A DNA stretch of 64,000 nucleotides from S010-25 sp964441285 (lineage in GTDB: Bacteria; Pseudomonadota; Gammaproteobacteria; SZUA-229). Within the stretch, counting starts at the first letter, position 1. Each line of letters begins with the position of its first letter. This document shows positions 1 through 9,571 of the stretch, piece by piece. The position numbers were made by a program, and so were the translations under genes. The notes beneath the pieces are model-generated. The model worked only from the letters and a program-made list of their open reading frames with translations. It made no database searches and was not told where the DNA came from. The DNA is taken from contig CAYTUK010000003.1 in NCBI GenBank assembly GCA_964441285.1, positions 62,001-126,000 of the forward strand, written 5' to 3'.

Positions 1-720
1 GTCATTGATGCCATTTTGTTTTACGCCACGATTGAGAGAATTCAAAATGCGCACCAGTTCTGGAGCCGAGGCATGTTTTAGTGGAATTATCTCCATTTCA
101 TTACCAGCGGGTTTATCAACGCGGGCGATAATTTTAAGCAATCGATTTATATTGCCGGCATGATCGGTAATGATAAGCGTATTGGTTGGATTGTATGCGG
201 CCAGGTGACCTTGCTGTGGTACCAGTGGGCGTAAAATGGGAACCAGCTGTGAGGCAGGAACATGCTTCAAATGTATAATTTTGGTTACCAATGCATCTTC
301 TGGATATGTATGATTTGAGGTTTCTACAGGCAGCGGGCCCTGCTTGGCATTAACCTCTGGAACAATTTTAATCACTGGCCCTGTTTTTACCGCAGCAAAA
401 CCATAAACCTGCAAAATGGATAAAAAGACTTCATAGACTTCTTTGGGTGATAGTGTTGTTGCCGAAATAACGGTAACTTTTGCCTTAACGCGTGGGTCGA
501 CAATAAAGTTTTTACCGGTAAATTTTGAAACTGTGCTAATCAGTGCCCGAATGTCTGCATCCTTAAGATTTAAGATGATTCCCGCAGCCATTGCATTGGT
601 ATTAATTGTTAGCGTTATTAGCAGTGTGATACACAGTTGGCATAGTTTTGAGTGAAATACTGACTGATCATTTCTCAGGCAATTTTTTGTGCTTGCAGTG
701 TGAGAGAGAGGGGAAAACAT
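1..720 (-). CDS. gspD: Type II secretion secretin GspD, N-terminal part (cut by window edge)
   Basis: GspD forms the outer-membrane channel of the type II secretion system. The 240 codons visible here run without a stop to the window edge. They hold a hydrophobic signal segment (around residues 27-40), then the N0 domain (GIILNLKDADIRALISTVSK, FTGKNFIVDPRVKAKVTV) and the start of the N1 domain (IIHLKHVPASQLVPIL, YNPTNTLIITDHAGNI). The start at 720 is preceded by AGGA with 8-nt spacing. This is better than the internal ATG after the signal segment, which would remove the export signal. It lies 207 nt after gspC in the same direction, so the operon continues to the left. The C-terminal secretin domain is not visible. 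Confidence 0.9.
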   Translation of the reverse strand, partial: MFSPLSHTASTKNCLRNDQSVFHSKLCQLCITLLITLTINTNAMAAGIILNLKDADIRALISTVSKFTGKNFIVDPRVKAKVTVISATTLSPKEVYEVFLSILQVYGFAAVKTGPVIKIVPEVNAKQGPLPVETSNHTYPEDALVTKIIHLKHVPASQLVPILRPLVPQQGHLAAYNPTNTLIITDHAGNINRLLKIIARVDKPAGNEMEIIPLKHASAPELVRILNSLNRGVKQNGIND

Positions 721-927
721 GCAAATATCCTGATTTATTATTTATGGAAACACCGATTCGTTCATCCATGAATTACCCGCGTGAGAAAAAGGGGAAATAT
801 AATCCCACTTTTTTCTTTATCTTAAATTACTTACCGATGGCTAAAAATGACGACTCACACTTGTGCACTGGAAAGCGCTTAAGCAGTGTTTTCCAGATAA
901 ATATTAAGCCAACATTCTAGCCAATGA

Positions 928-1809
928 CTATCTTAGCTGAATATTAAGTGGCATTTCACTGCCATTACGTCTTATCATCAGACGAAGCTGCCCTGCGGTG
1001 CTTAATTTACGCAATGCAGCGATAGCATTTTGAGGTCTGTTGAGGCTGATACCATTTATCCGAGTGATAATATCGGATGGTTGCAGACCAAGTTTTGTCA
1101 ACAACTGTCCTTTTGCCTGAGGTTGTAGGCGGTAGCCAATTTGTCTGCCGTTTGCTCTTACCACGATAGGTAGTGCGTAATCACCAAACGACATGGGTGA
1201 TTTTAAAATATCGCGGCGAATTTTGGCGAGCACCTGTCCAGGTGTGCTGGCACCGAGTGTGTTTAAATTGCCTGTAGCCGCACGACTAAAACTAACACTA
1301 TGCAAGCCGCGCTGGTGTTGGAATTTGAGTGTTTCAAGGCGACCACGGCGATCCAGTACAACATAATTAGCCTGAATCTCTTTTATGGTAACGCCATTTT
1401 TTATGCTATCGCCAATGCCATAAATGCTTTCTTTACCTGTTGATCCCTGTGCAATAATGGCGCTTGCCCGCTTCATCGGCTGGGCGGCTAATACACCTTT
1501 TAATATTAAGTTGAGTTTTGTTTCTGGTGCACGGGTTTGAGTTGATGAGGGTGCGATGGTGCTAAGGCCGAAGATATGTGAGGCGGTTAGTTGTCTGAAA
1601 TTTTGCTGTGCCTGTAAATTTGCGACAGGTTCTGTGCGCGGAGTAATCATTCGAGCAGGGTTGTTGTGGGGTAAAAACAGCCAGCTAACTTTCGATAACA
1701 ATCCTGCTATGGCAAGAATCAGCAACACATTAACCAGCACCGATAGACGTTTATTGAGTGCCTGGATTTTCGCTGGGTTGTTTAACGGAGTAAGCAGAGC
1801 AACTGGCAT
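928..1809 (-). CDS. gspC: Type II secretion inner-membrane protein GspC
   Basis: GspC links the inner-membrane platform of the type II secretion system to the GspD secretin and helps select substrates. The 293-residue protein has a short cytoplasmic N-terminus, one membrane segment (about residues 24-46), a periplasmic homology region (about 75-160, beginning near ASHIFGL) and a C-terminal PDZ-like domain (about 200-293, with GLQPSDIITRINGISLNRPQ). It is followed by gspD. The order gspC-gspD is the standard head of a gsp operon. The gap before gspD is longer (207 nt) than usual for this pair. Confidence 0.88.
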   Translation of the reverse strand: MPVALLTPLNNPAKIQALNKRLSVLVNVLLILAIAGLLSKVSWLFLPHNNPARMITPRTEPVANLQAQQNFRQLTASHIFGLSTIAPSSTQTRAPETKLNLILKGVLAAQPMKRASAIIAQGSTGKESIYGIGDSIKNGVTIKEIQANYVVLDRRGRLETLKFQHQRGLHSVSFSRAATGNLNTLGASTPGQVLAKIRRDILKSPMSFGDYALPIVVRANGRQIGYRLQPQAKGQLLTKLGLQPSDIITRINGISLNRPQNAIAALRKLSTAGQLRLMIRRNGSEMPLNIQLR

Positions 1810-1922
1810 TGTTTAAGGTATAAGCTCAAGGTTATTTAATGACTTTATTCAGGTGGATTTTAGCAGTGTCGCGCATGACTTGCAGGCCTCTATCGTGAAT
1901 TGTCGCATTATTGTTGTATTTA

Positions 1923-2060
1923 GGGAACCTCTAATCAATCGGTGAAAGCGTATCTTACGCGCTAAATTAGCCAGCTATTTCGTGTATTTCACGCCTTGAA
2001 GCGGAATAATTTAGCATACAATCGACTTCATGCAGCATTGATCAATGGCTCTTCAGGTTG
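1923..2060. repeat. Dispersed repeat R1, copy a
   Basis: This copy fills much of the 349-nt gap between metW and gspC; I see no gene in the gap. It shares a segment starting TTAGCCAGCTATT and ending TTTCACGCC with copy b at 4870-5014, and a segment with CTTGAAGCGGAATAATT followed by TACAATCG with copy c at 16780-16940. It lacks a block of about 40 nt present in both other copies. Its ends are loosely inverted: AACCTCTAATCAAT on the left and ATTGATCAATGGCTC on the right. Confidence 0.7.
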
Positions 2061-2158
2061 ATTTTTGGGTCAGACCCTAATTTTTTATTGGGTAGCTGAT
2101 CAGTGTTGTCAATTATCTGTTGATAACGATTAATTATTCTGCATACGCGGCCATCGAT

Positions 2159-2767
2159 TCATGATTTGCGACAGAATCGGTAGATGGCAATTTCACCAAA
2201 TAAATTTGGCAACAACTTCATCCAGAAACGCCCCTGATGATGGCTATAGTCCACAACGGTGCGCTGCAAGATAGAAATACCATGTTTTTTACACAATACC
2301 TCAAAATCATTCAGTGTACATAGGTGTACATTTGGGGTGTTATACCACTGGTTTGGTAGATTACGGGTGACTGGCATAATACCCAAAAAACCTAACTGTA
2401 AGCGCGCTTTCCAGTGTGCCATGTTGGGGAAAGTAACGATACCTTCATGGCCAACGCGCAGCATCTCATCAATGAGTTGGTCAGGGTGTTGTGTTGCCTG
2501 TAACGTCTGGCTCATAATAACGTAGTTAAAGCTGTTGTCGGAAAAATAGTCATGCAGGCCATTATTTAAGTTCGCTTGAATAATGTTGACCTGGTGTTGA
2601 ACACAGATTTCGATATTTTCCGCATTGATCTCCAGGCCGTAACCATTAACATTGCGGTTGTTGTGCAAATAGTTGAGTAATGTGCCGTCACCACAGCCTA
2701 AGTCCAGAACACTTGAGTTAGGCTGTATCCAGTCAGCAATAATTGCCAGATCCGCTCTTAAATTCAT
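2159..2767 (-). CDS. metW: Methionine biosynthesis protein MetW
   Basis: MetW is a small protein with a class I methyltransferase fold that is always found next to MetX and is thought to support homoserine acylation; its exact chemistry is not settled. The 202 residues show the SAM-binding glycine motif VLDLGCGDGTLL near residue 20 and the MetW-type segment VTFPNMAHWKARLQL. Its start overlaps the metX stop by 4 nt, so the two are translationally coupled. Confidence 0.9.
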   Translation of the reverse strand: MNLRADLAIIADWIQPNSSVLDLGCGDGTLLNYLHNNRNVNGYGLEINAENIEICVQHQVNIIQANLNNGLHDYFSDNSFNYVIMSQTLQATQHPDQLIDEMLRVGHEGIVTFPNMAHWKARLQLGFLGIMPVTRNLPNQWYNTPNVHLCTLNDFEVLCKKHGISILQRTVVDYSHHQGRFWMKLLPNLFGEIAIYRFCRKS

Positions 2768-3933
2768 GTTTCTGTTACTGTTTGGGGGTTAGCGATAGTC
2801 TGTTGAATGTTTTTCATATAGGCATCAAGCACATTGAGGTAATGCGGTATGGCGATTAAAAATGCATCATGCCCCTGACTGGCTTTAATCTCGATATAGC
2901 TGACCTGTTTTTTTGCCTGAAGCAGCGCTTTCACAATTTCGTGTGAGCGTTCAGGCGCAAAGCGCCAGTCGGAGGTGAAGGAAATAACCAGAAATTCAGC
3001 TTTTGCACGTTGCAATGCCAGTGATAAATCATCGTTGTACTCGCTTGCGGGGTCAAAATAATCCAGTGTTTTCGTCATTAGCAGGTAGGTGTTGGCATCA
3101 AAACGGTCAACAAATGATTTCCCCTGATAGCGTAGGTAGCTTTCTACCTGAAAATCGACATCAAAGCCAAAATTTAGTTTGCCTTCGCGTAATTCACGCC
3201 CGAATTTATTGCGCATAGCGGCATCAGACAAATAGGTAATATGACCTAACATACGCGCCAGCATCAGACCCCCGCGTGGATTGGTCTGGTGTTGCAAATA
3301 ATGACCATGATGAAAATCCGGGTCAGACATAATGGACTGACGTGCAACTTCGTTAAAAGCAATATTTTGTGCGGACAGTTTTGGTGCCGCAGCGATAACA
3401 ACAGCATAGTTGAGCAGATCAGGATAGTCGATGGACCATTGTAATACCTGCATCCCGCCCAGGCTACCGCCGATAACGGCATGCCAGTATGGAATATTGA
3501 GTGCCAGCATAAAGCGTTGTTGCGATTCAACCCAGTCTTTTACGGTAACAATGGGAAAATCAGGCCCCCAGTATTTTCCAGTTTCAGGGTTGAGGGTATT
3601 GGGGCCGGAGCTACCTTTGCAACCACCGAGATTATTAACGCATACAATAAAAAAATGATTGGTATCAAAAGGTTTTTTAGGGCCAATGGCTGATTCCCAC
3701 CAGCCGGGTTTCTTCTCTTCCAGGTGGTGGTAACCAGCAGCGTGCTGGTCACCGGAAAGGGCGTGGCAAATTAGAATGGCATTGCTGCGTGCGGCATTGA
3801 GTTCGCCATAAGTCTCGTAGGCAATGTCGTACTCAGGGAGTATTTTTCCACATTCCAGCGTGAGCGATGTGGAAAAATGTAGGTTATGGGTTTCAACCAG
3901 ACCAATAGAATTTTCAGGCAGTGTTGCAGGCAT
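2764..3933 (-). CDS. metX: Homoserine O-acyltransferase MetX
   Basis: MetX activates homoserine by O-acylation, the first committed step of methionine synthesis. The 389-residue alpha/beta-hydrolase has the nucleophile elbow GGSLGGMQVLQW (catalytic Ser near residue 157), the LICHALSGDQHAAG segment near residue 54 and the C-terminal catalytic His in ASQGHDAFLI. MetX proteins paired with MetW in proteobacteria often use succinyl-CoA rather than acetyl-CoA (established for the family), so the acyl donor is left open. It is the upstream gene of the metX-metW pair. Confidence 0.92.
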   Translation of the reverse strand: MPATLPENSIGLVETHNLHFSTSLTLECGKILPEYDIAYETYGELNAARSNAILICHALSGDQHAAGYHHLEEKKPGWWESAIGPKKPFDTNHFFIVCVNNLGGCKGSSGPNTLNPETGKYWGPDFPIVTVKDWVESQQRFMLALNIPYWHAVIGGSLGGMQVLQWSIDYPDLLNYAVVIAAAPKLSAQNIAFNEVARQSIMSDPDFHHGHYLQHQTNPRGGLMLARMLGHITYLSDAAMRNKFGRELREGKLNFGFDVDFQVESYLRYQGKSFVDRFDANTYLLMTKTLDYFDPASEYNDDLSLALQRAKAEFLVISFTSDWRFAPERSHEIVKALLQAKKQVSYIEIKASQGHDAFLIAIPHYLNVLDAYMKNIQQTIANPQTVTET

Positions 3934-4010
3934 TTAATGCAATTAATATAGATAGGGGTAAAACAGGCAGTGTAATCAGTGCGGCCTGAAGATGCAAATG
4001 GTGAGGGGGG

Positions 4011-4289
4011 TTACCCAATAAATAGATCAGGGAGTTTACCTGGTTGTGTGATTTTAAGGCGTTTATTTCGGCCCGTTTTACCGGAAATAAGTTGGACTCT
4101 GGATTTGGGTACTTTAAATTGTTTGGCCAGAAAAGTCATTAAATACTTATTGGCTTTACCCTCTACTGGTGGTGAAGTAATGCATATTTTTAACCGCTCA
4201 CCCAGTACTTCAGCAAAAAGATCTCTGGATGCGCCAGGCTGGACACGTACATCCAGAATCAGGTCTTTGTCCTGCCAATGGTAAAACAT
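4011..4289 (-). CDS. yggU: DUF167 / YggU family protein
   Basis: This 92-residue protein belongs to the UPF0235/DUF167 family, whose biochemical role is unknown. Diagnostic segments are LDVRVQPGASRD near the N-terminus, ITSPPVEGKANKYLMTFLAK in the middle and VQLISGKTGRNKRLKI near the C-terminus. It begins 2 nt after the yggT stop, matching the frequent proC-yggT-yggU arrangement. Confidence 0.85.
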   Translation of the reverse strand: MFYHWQDKDLILDVRVQPGASRDLFAEVLGERLKICITSPPVEGKANKYLMTFLAKQFKVPKSRVQLISGKTGRNKRLKITQPGKLPDLFIG

Positions 4290-4291
4290 GG

Positions 4292-4837
4292 CTAGAAAAA
4301 TTTTAGTATCAGTAATTTTAAGAATATAAGCCCTATCAATGCAACCAGACTTGACAGATCAATGCCTCCCATGGGTGGAATCCAGCGACTAATCGGTTGC
4401 AGTACAGGATGGGTAATGCGGTTGAGGATGCTGCTGAGGGGGTTGTAGGGATCAGGATTAACCCAGCTTAATAATGCCTGAATGAAAATAGCAAATATGA
4501 AAATATTAAAAGTGAGGGTGATGAGATCACGTAAACTAAGCAGAAATATCTGGATATAGTTAAGAGAAAAACCGGAAATAATAATATAAACCAACAGTAT
4601 CTTTATTATTATAAGCAGGAAAGTTAATACGATAGAGGCGGTATCAATGTGTCCAATAGCAGGAATAATTCGACGTGCATTTTTTACCAGTGGCTGGGTC
4701 GCTTTCATAATAAACTGCGAAATCGGGTTGTAGAAGTCAGCGCCAACCTGTTGCAGGATAAAACGTAAATACATGATAGCTATATAGATACTAAATAATG
4801 TATCAACTAAAAAAACAAAGGGATCACCGTTACTCAT
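4292..4837 (-). CDS. yggT: YggT family integral membrane protein
   Basis: YggT proteins are small inner-membrane proteins of unclear function (osmotic and division roles have been suggested in relatives). The 181 residues hold two YggT repeats, each with hydrophobic helices and a signature: FYNPISQFIMKATQPLV near residue 35 and PYNPLSSILNRITHPVLQPI near residue 133. I chose ATG 4837. The open frame continues upstream to 4945, but that part runs into repeat R1 copy b and does not resemble the family. It lies between proC and yggU on the same strand. Confidence 0.85.
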   Translation of the reverse strand: MSNGDPFVFLVDTLFSIYIAIMYLRFILQQVGADFYNPISQFIMKATQPLVKNARRIIPAIGHIDTASIVLTFLLIIIKILLVYIIISGFSLNYIQIFLLSLRDLITLTFNIFIFAIFIQALLSWVNPDPYNPLSSILNRITHPVLQPISRWIPPMGGIDLSSLVALIGLIFLKLLILKFF

Positions 4838-4869
4838 TTTTAAATTCCAGATTTTGTACAGAAAATTTA

Positions 4870-5014
4870 GAGAACCCCTGATCAACCCATGAAATCGTAG
4901 CTTACGAACTGAAGCATCTAGCTTCGGCGTGGTGAAACTCCGCAATAGCCAGCTATTCCATGCGTTTCACGCCTTTCGGTTTCATGCAGAATTAATCAGT
5001 GGTGTCTTAGTTCA
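4870..5014. repeat. Dispersed repeat R1, copy b
   Basis: Copy b sits between proC and yggT. It shares about 70 nt with copy c (segments GAACTGAAGC and GCTTCGGCGTGGTGA) and about 30 nt with copy a (TAGCCAGCTATT, TTTCACGCC). It lacks the GAAGCGGAATAATT block of the other two. The ends read CCTGATCAACCCATGAA and, inverted, ACTGATTAATTCTGCATGAA, an imperfect terminal inverted repeat. Confidence 0.7.
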
Positions 5015-5081
5015 GTGTTTTAGCACAGCATAATCGGTGCAGGGTTAATTATAAACGTTTAAGCTGGCTCTGACTGACTGA

Positions 5082-5906
5082 TTAATTAGAATTTTTTAAT
5101 TCTTCAGCTAGTTCAGCCGAGCGATTATTGGCCGCTTGCAGTGCCTGCATTACAACCTGTTTGAAATTATTCGCTTCAAAGCTGGCGATGGCCTGTTCCG
5201 TAGTGCCACCTTTTGATGTCACCTGTGCGCGCAGGATGGCCGGTGGTGTTTGTTTTTCATTTGCCATGCGCGCAGCGCCCAGCGCAGTTTGTAGGACTAA
5301 CTGCAATGCGGTTGTGGCATCCAGTCCCAGTTTCTCTCCGGCAGACTGCATGGCTTCCATCATCAAAAAGAAATAGGCGGGACCACTGCCAGACACAGCG
5401 GTGGCAGCATTAATCTGTGCCTCTGTCTCTACCCATACCGCTATACCGACAGCATTGAGAATTTTTTCAGTTAGTTGTCTGTGTGCAGCAGTAACTGCTG
5501 CATTGGCAACCATCGCTGTTGCACCACATTGCAACAGTGCCGGGGTATTCGGCATACAGCGTACGATCGCTCTATTATTGCCTAACCACTGATTAATCGT
5601 ACTGCTTAGCAAACCGGCTGCGATAGAAATAAATAAGGGCGCTGATTCACCAATACAGGGTCGAAGCTGTTCACAGACAGTGTGCATAAGCTGTGGTTTT
5701 ACGGCCAGCACCACACATTCACACTCTAATACATCGGCATTGTTCGGAGTCGTTTGTACGCAAAATGTCTGTTCAAGGCGCTGACGATGTAACAGATTGG
5801 GTTCTGCGACCAGAATTTCACTGGCTGGAAAGCCTGCCTGTATCATGCCACCAATCAGGCTGCCAGCCATATTGCCGCCGCCGATGAATCCTGTTGTAAG
5901 TGTCAT
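5082..5906 (-). CDS. proC: Pyrroline-5-carboxylate reductase
   Basis: ProC makes proline by reducing pyrroline-5-carboxylate with NAD(P)H in the cytoplasm. The 274-residue protein has the N-terminal dinucleotide-binding motif GFIGGGNMAGSLIGG, the mid-protein segment RCMPNTPALLQCGATAM and the C-terminal P5CR signature near AQVTSKGGTTEQAIASFE. Length is typical. It is divergent from pilT. The YggS gene that often lies between pilT and proC in relatives is missing here. Confidence 0.93.
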   Translation of the reverse strand: MTLTTGFIGGGNMAGSLIGGMIQAGFPASEILVAEPNLLHRQRLEQTFCVQTTPNNADVLECECVVLAVKPQLMHTVCEQLRPCIGESAPLFISIAAGLLSSTINQWLGNNRAIVRCMPNTPALLQCGATAMVANAAVTAAHRQLTEKILNAVGIAVWVETEAQINAATAVSGSGPAYFFLMMEAMQSAGEKLGLDATTALQLVLQTALGAARMANEKQTPPAILRAQVTSKGGTTEQAIASFEANNFKQVVMQALQAANNRSAELAEELKNSN

Positions 5907-6097
5907 TGGGTATTTTCTGTATAACTATTGGACGAAAAATTTTAACACAGCAGCAAAATAGACGTTTGAGTAAAAAAATTGTGTAATTGAATGCGGAATC
6001 CATGAAGATTTAAAGATTGTTGGCTATAACTAGAAGGATAACTTAAACAATAACTCAGCTGCATTTTAAGGGCTTAATAAAAGAACAGGGGAATTTG

Positions 6098-7132
6098 ATG
6101 GATATTGCGCAGTTACTTGCCTTTAGTGTTAAAAATGGTGCCTCTGACTTGCACCTGTCGGCAGGGCTACCGCCTATGATTCGTGTTGATGGTGATGTTC
6201 GGCGCATTAATGTTGAGCCGATGGAACATGAGCATGTGCATGGCATGGTGTACGACATTATGAATGATAAGCAGCGTAAGACGTTTGAGGAGTATCTGGA
6301 AACCGACTTTTCTTTTGAGATTCCGGGCCTGGCGCGTTTTCGTGTTAATGCGTTCAATCATAATCGTGGTGCAGGTGCTGTGTTTCGTACTATTCCTTCA
6401 AAAATTCTGACGTTGGAAGAGTTGCAGGCACCAAAAATATTTGAAGAAATTTCTGATACCCCGCGTGGCATTGTGTTGGTTACCGGGCCCACTGGTTCAG
6501 GTAAATCAACTACACTCGCAGCTATGGTTAACTATGTTAACGAGAATCATTATGGCCATATCCTGACCATTGAAGATCCCATTGAATTTGTTCATGAAAG
6601 TAAAAAAAGCCTGATTAATCAGCGCGAAGTGCATCGTGATACGCTTGGTTTCAGTGAAGCATTACGTTCTGCCCTGCGTGAGGATCCTGATGTTATTCTG
6701 GTCGGCGAGATGCGTGATCTGGAAACCATTCGACTGGCGCTGTCTGCGGCTGAAACGGGGCATCTGGTGTTTGGTACGCTGCATACCAGTTCTGCGGCGA
6801 AAACGGTTGATCGTATTATTGATGTGTTCCCGGCAGCAGAAAAAGAAATGGTACGTGCGATGTTATCAGAATCATTGCGTGCGGTAATCGCACAAACACT
6901 GTTAAAAAAAATCGGTGGTGGGCGTGTGGCAGCGCATGAAATTATGATGGGTACTTCAGCCATTAAAAATCTGATTCGGGAGAATAAAATCGCGCAGATG
7001 TATTCAGCAATTCAGACTGGGCAGTCAATAGGGATGCAAACACTGGATCAAAATTTACAGGAGTTACTTGATCGTGGCCTGATTAGTAAAGATGAGGCAA
7101 GAAAGAAAGCGGCAAATAAAGATGTCTTTTAA
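6098..7132 (+). CDS. pilT: Type IV pilus retraction ATPase PilT
   Basis: PilT is the hexameric motor that depolymerises type IV pili for twitching motility. The 344 residues contain Walker A GPTGSGKST (residues 130-138), the Asp box around ILTIEDPIEFVHE, Walker B ILVGEMRDLETI, the His box LVFGTLHTSSA and the C-terminal SAIKNLIREN motif typical of true PilT. I chose ATG 6098, which has GGGGAA 5 nt upstream; a TTG one codon earlier is less likely. It is followed by two more genes of the same superfamily. Confidence 0.95.
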   Translation: MDIAQLLAFSVKNGASDLHLSAGLPPMIRVDGDVRRINVEPMEHEHVHGMVYDIMNDKQRKTFEEYLETDFSFEIPGLARFRVNAFNHNRGAGAVFRTIPSKILTLEELQAPKIFEEISDTPRGIVLVTGPTGSGKSTTLAAMVNYVNENHYGHILTIEDPIEFVHESKKSLINQREVHRDTLGFSEALRSALREDPDVILVGEMRDLETIRLALSAAETGHLVFGTLHTSSAAKTVDRIIDVFPAAEKEMVRAMLSESLRAVIAQTLLKKIGGGRVAAHEIMMGTSAIKNLIRENKIAQMYSAIQTGQSIGMQTLDQNLQELLDRGLISKDEARKKAANKDVF

Positions 7133-7176
7133 CCGATTATAACTACCATCCTGTTTTTACGACATGGAGTAATTTT

Positions 7177-8343
7177 GTGGATCGAGATAAAGCAATAAAA
7201 TATATGTATGACCTGCTGCGCCTGATGGTGAAGAAGAATGGCTCAGACCTGTTTATTACCGCTGGTGCAGTACCCTCGATGAAGGTTGATGGTGCCATAC
7301 AGCCATTATCTAATCAGGCATTGAGTCCGCAACATACGCAGGTACTGGTTCATGCAATTATGAATGATCGCCAACGTGCTGAATTCGAAGGCAACCAGGA
7401 ATGTAACTTTGCGATTAGTCTGCCGGGCGTATCGCGCTTTCGAGTAAATGCTTTTATTCAACGAGGTTCAATCGGGGTTGTTTTAAGGGTTATCCGTTCA
7501 GAGATTCCCAAATTTGAAGATTTAAACCTTCCCCCTATTCTTCAGGATATTGCCATGACCCGGCGTGGTCTGGTGATATTTGTTGGTGCAACAGGCTCGG
7601 GTAAATCAACCTCACTGGCAGCCATGGTCGGGCATCGAAACCAGCACAGTAAGGGCCACATTATTACCATTGAGGATCCAATCGAATTTATTCATAACCA
7701 TAAAAATTGCATTGTTACGCAAAGAGAAGTTGGTGTTGATACTGAAAGTTATGAGATTGCACTGAAGAACGCTTTACGCCAGGCACCGGATGTTATTTTA
7801 ATTGGAGAGGTTCGTGACCGCGCGACGATGGAGCATGCAATTGCTTTTGCTGAAACCGGGCATTTATGTTTGACTACGCTGCATGCTAACAGTACCAATC
7901 AGGCACTTGACAGAATCATTAACTTTTTTCCTGAAGATCGCCGTCAGCAATTGCTGATGGATTTATCCCTGAATCTAAAAGGTATGATTTCACAGCGGCT
8001 GGTGCCGAATATTTCTGGTGAAGGGCGTATTGCTGCGGTAGAAATTATGATTAATACTCCGTTAATGGCTGATCTGATTTTTAAGGGAGAGGTGCATGAA
8101 ATTAAAGAGCTGATGTATAAATCAACAGAGTTGGGTATGCAGACATTTGACCAGTCGTTGTTTGAGCTATATGAAAATGACCAGATTAAATACGAGGATG
8201 CTTTGCGTAATGCCGATTCAGTCAATGATTTGCGCCTGCGTATTAAACTCGAAGGCAAAGAAGCAAAACATCACGATTTAATGGATGGTCTGGACAAGAT
8301 TACAGTTGATAGTAATAATAATGATGGTTCGAGAGTGCGTTAG
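7177..8343 (+). CDS. pilU: PilT-dependent retraction ATPase PilU
   Basis: PilU assists PilT in force-dependent pilus retraction. The 388-residue protein has Walker A GATGSGKST, the Asp box HIITIEDPIEFIHNH, Walker B VILIGEVRDRATME and the His box LCLTTLHANSTNQ. It has NTPLMADLIFKGE where PilT carries its AIRNLIRE motif, which marks it as PilU-like. Translation starts at GTG 7177, with GGAG at 7166-7169. It lies 44 nt after pilT. Confidence 0.92.
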   Translation: MDRDKAIKYMYDLLRLMVKKNGSDLFITAGAVPSMKVDGAIQPLSNQALSPQHTQVLVHAIMNDRQRAEFEGNQECNFAISLPGVSRFRVNAFIQRGSIGVVLRVIRSEIPKFEDLNLPPILQDIAMTRRGLVIFVGATGSGKSTSLAAMVGHRNQHSKGHIITIEDPIEFIHNHKNCIVTQREVGVDTESYEIALKNALRQAPDVILIGEVRDRATMEHAIAFAETGHLCLTTLHANSTNQALDRIINFFPEDRRQQLLMDLSLNLKGMISQRLVPNISGEGRIAAVEIMINTPLMADLIFKGEVHEIKELMYKSTELGMQTFDQSLFELYENDQIKYEDALRNADSVNDLRLRIKLEGKEAKHHDLMDGLDKITVDSNNNDGSRVR

Positions 8344-8386
8344 TTTTATAAAATAGCCAATTATTACTGAAGCGAATGAAAATAAA

Positions 8387-9517
8387 ATGAACTTACAGCC
8401 CTATTTAAAATTAATGTCTGAACAACATGCTTCTGATATGTATTTCACCACTGGCGCACCGGTGAGTGTGCGTATTGATGGAAAAATACGCCCGGTTGGT
8501 AAAAGCATGTTAGGTCAGGGGATGACCAAAAAACTGGTATATGATTTGTTAACCCCGCTGCAAATTAAAGATTTTGAAACTAAACTGGAATTGAATTTGG
8601 GAATCTCCTACCCTGAACTTGGACGTTTTCGCATCAATGTTTATCTGCAACGTGGCGAAGTATCAATGGTGATTCGTTATATTCGTGCTGACATCCCCAC
8701 CCTGGAAAGCCTCGGTTTGCCTGGTATATATAAAAAACTGATTATGAAAAATAAAGGTCTGGTTCTGGTTGCCGGGGCGACGGGAATGGGTAAATCCACG
8801 TCACTGGCATCCATGCTGGATTATCGTAATATGACTGAAACGGGCCATATTCTGACAGTTGAAGATCCCATTGAATTTATGTTTCGACATAAAAAATGTA
8901 TCGTTGGTCAGCGTGAAGTCGGTCTGGACACTTTATCCTTTGAAAATGCTTTGTGTGAAGCGATGCGTGAGGCACCGGATGTTATTATGATTGGTGAAAC
9001 GCGAGATCATGAAACCATGGAAGCGGCGATGCGTTATGCTGATACTGGGCATTTATGTTTAACCACTCTACATGCTACCAATGCCAACCAGGCACTGGAA
9101 CGCCTGTTGAACTTTTACCCTACGAACGCGCATAACCAGGTTTTGATGGACTTATCACTAAACCTGAATGGTATTTTGGCCCAACGGTTAGTGAAAGGCA
9201 CTGATGGTAATCGGGTGGTGGCCGTTGAGGTACTGGTGAATACGCCTTATATTAGTAAATTGATACGTGCTGGTGATTTTCATGAAATAAAGGCAATTAT
9301 GGAAAAAGGGAACGAGGCTGGGATGCTGACATTTGATCAGTCATTGTTTGAATTATTCAAAGCAAGAAAAATTGACCTTCAATCTGCATTGGTCAATGCA
9401 GATTCGAGTACCGATCTGGAATGGAAAATAAATTTTGGTGGTGGGGTAAAAAAATTGCAGGCGAAGGGAAACGATTCCGAACCATTACAGTTTCCTGGAG
9501 ACCTGAATCAGGGGTGA
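8387..9517 (+). CDS. Second PilU-like retraction ATPase
   Basis: This 376-residue ATPase is a close relative of the preceding PilU: LCLTTLHATNANQALERLLNF, NTPYISKLIRAGDFHEIK and MLTFDQSLFELF all have counterparts there. Its Walker A reads GATGMGKST, with Met where both neighbours have Ser; the catalytic Lys and Thr are kept. Walker B VIMIGETRDHETME and the His box are intact, so ATP hydrolysis is likely retained. It appears to come from duplication of pilU and stays in the same transcription unit, 43 nt downstream. Whether it works with PilT or with another pilus system cannot be told. Confidence 0.85.
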   Translation: MNLQPYLKLMSEQHASDMYFTTGAPVSVRIDGKIRPVGKSMLGQGMTKKLVYDLLTPLQIKDFETKLELNLGISYPELGRFRINVYLQRGEVSMVIRYIRADIPTLESLGLPGIYKKLIMKNKGLVLVAGATGMGKSTSLASMLDYRNMTETGHILTVEDPIEFMFRHKKCIVGQREVGLDTLSFENALCEAMREAPDVIMIGETRDHETMEAAMRYADTGHLCLTTLHATNANQALERLLNFYPTNAHNQVLMDLSLNLNGILAQRLVKGTDGNRVVAVEVLVNTPYISKLIRAGDFHEIKAIMEKGNEAGMLTFDQSLFELFKARKIDLQSALVNADSSTDLEWKINFGGGVKKLQAKGNDSEPLQFPGDLNQG

Positions 9518-9571
9518 TGACCCGCTTTATTCGGTCCATGTTTGAAATCTTTGAATGCCAACTTTTTTGTT

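Noticed and set aside
648..920. Plus-strand frame of 90 codons between gspC and gspD
   Set aside because: It overlaps the gspD signal peptide and has no recognisable features; the gap is the gspD leader.
4838..4945. N-terminal extension of the yggT open frame by 36 codons
   Set aside because: The extra part lies in repeat R1 copy b and has no membrane or family features; ATG 4837 gives the normal YggT start.
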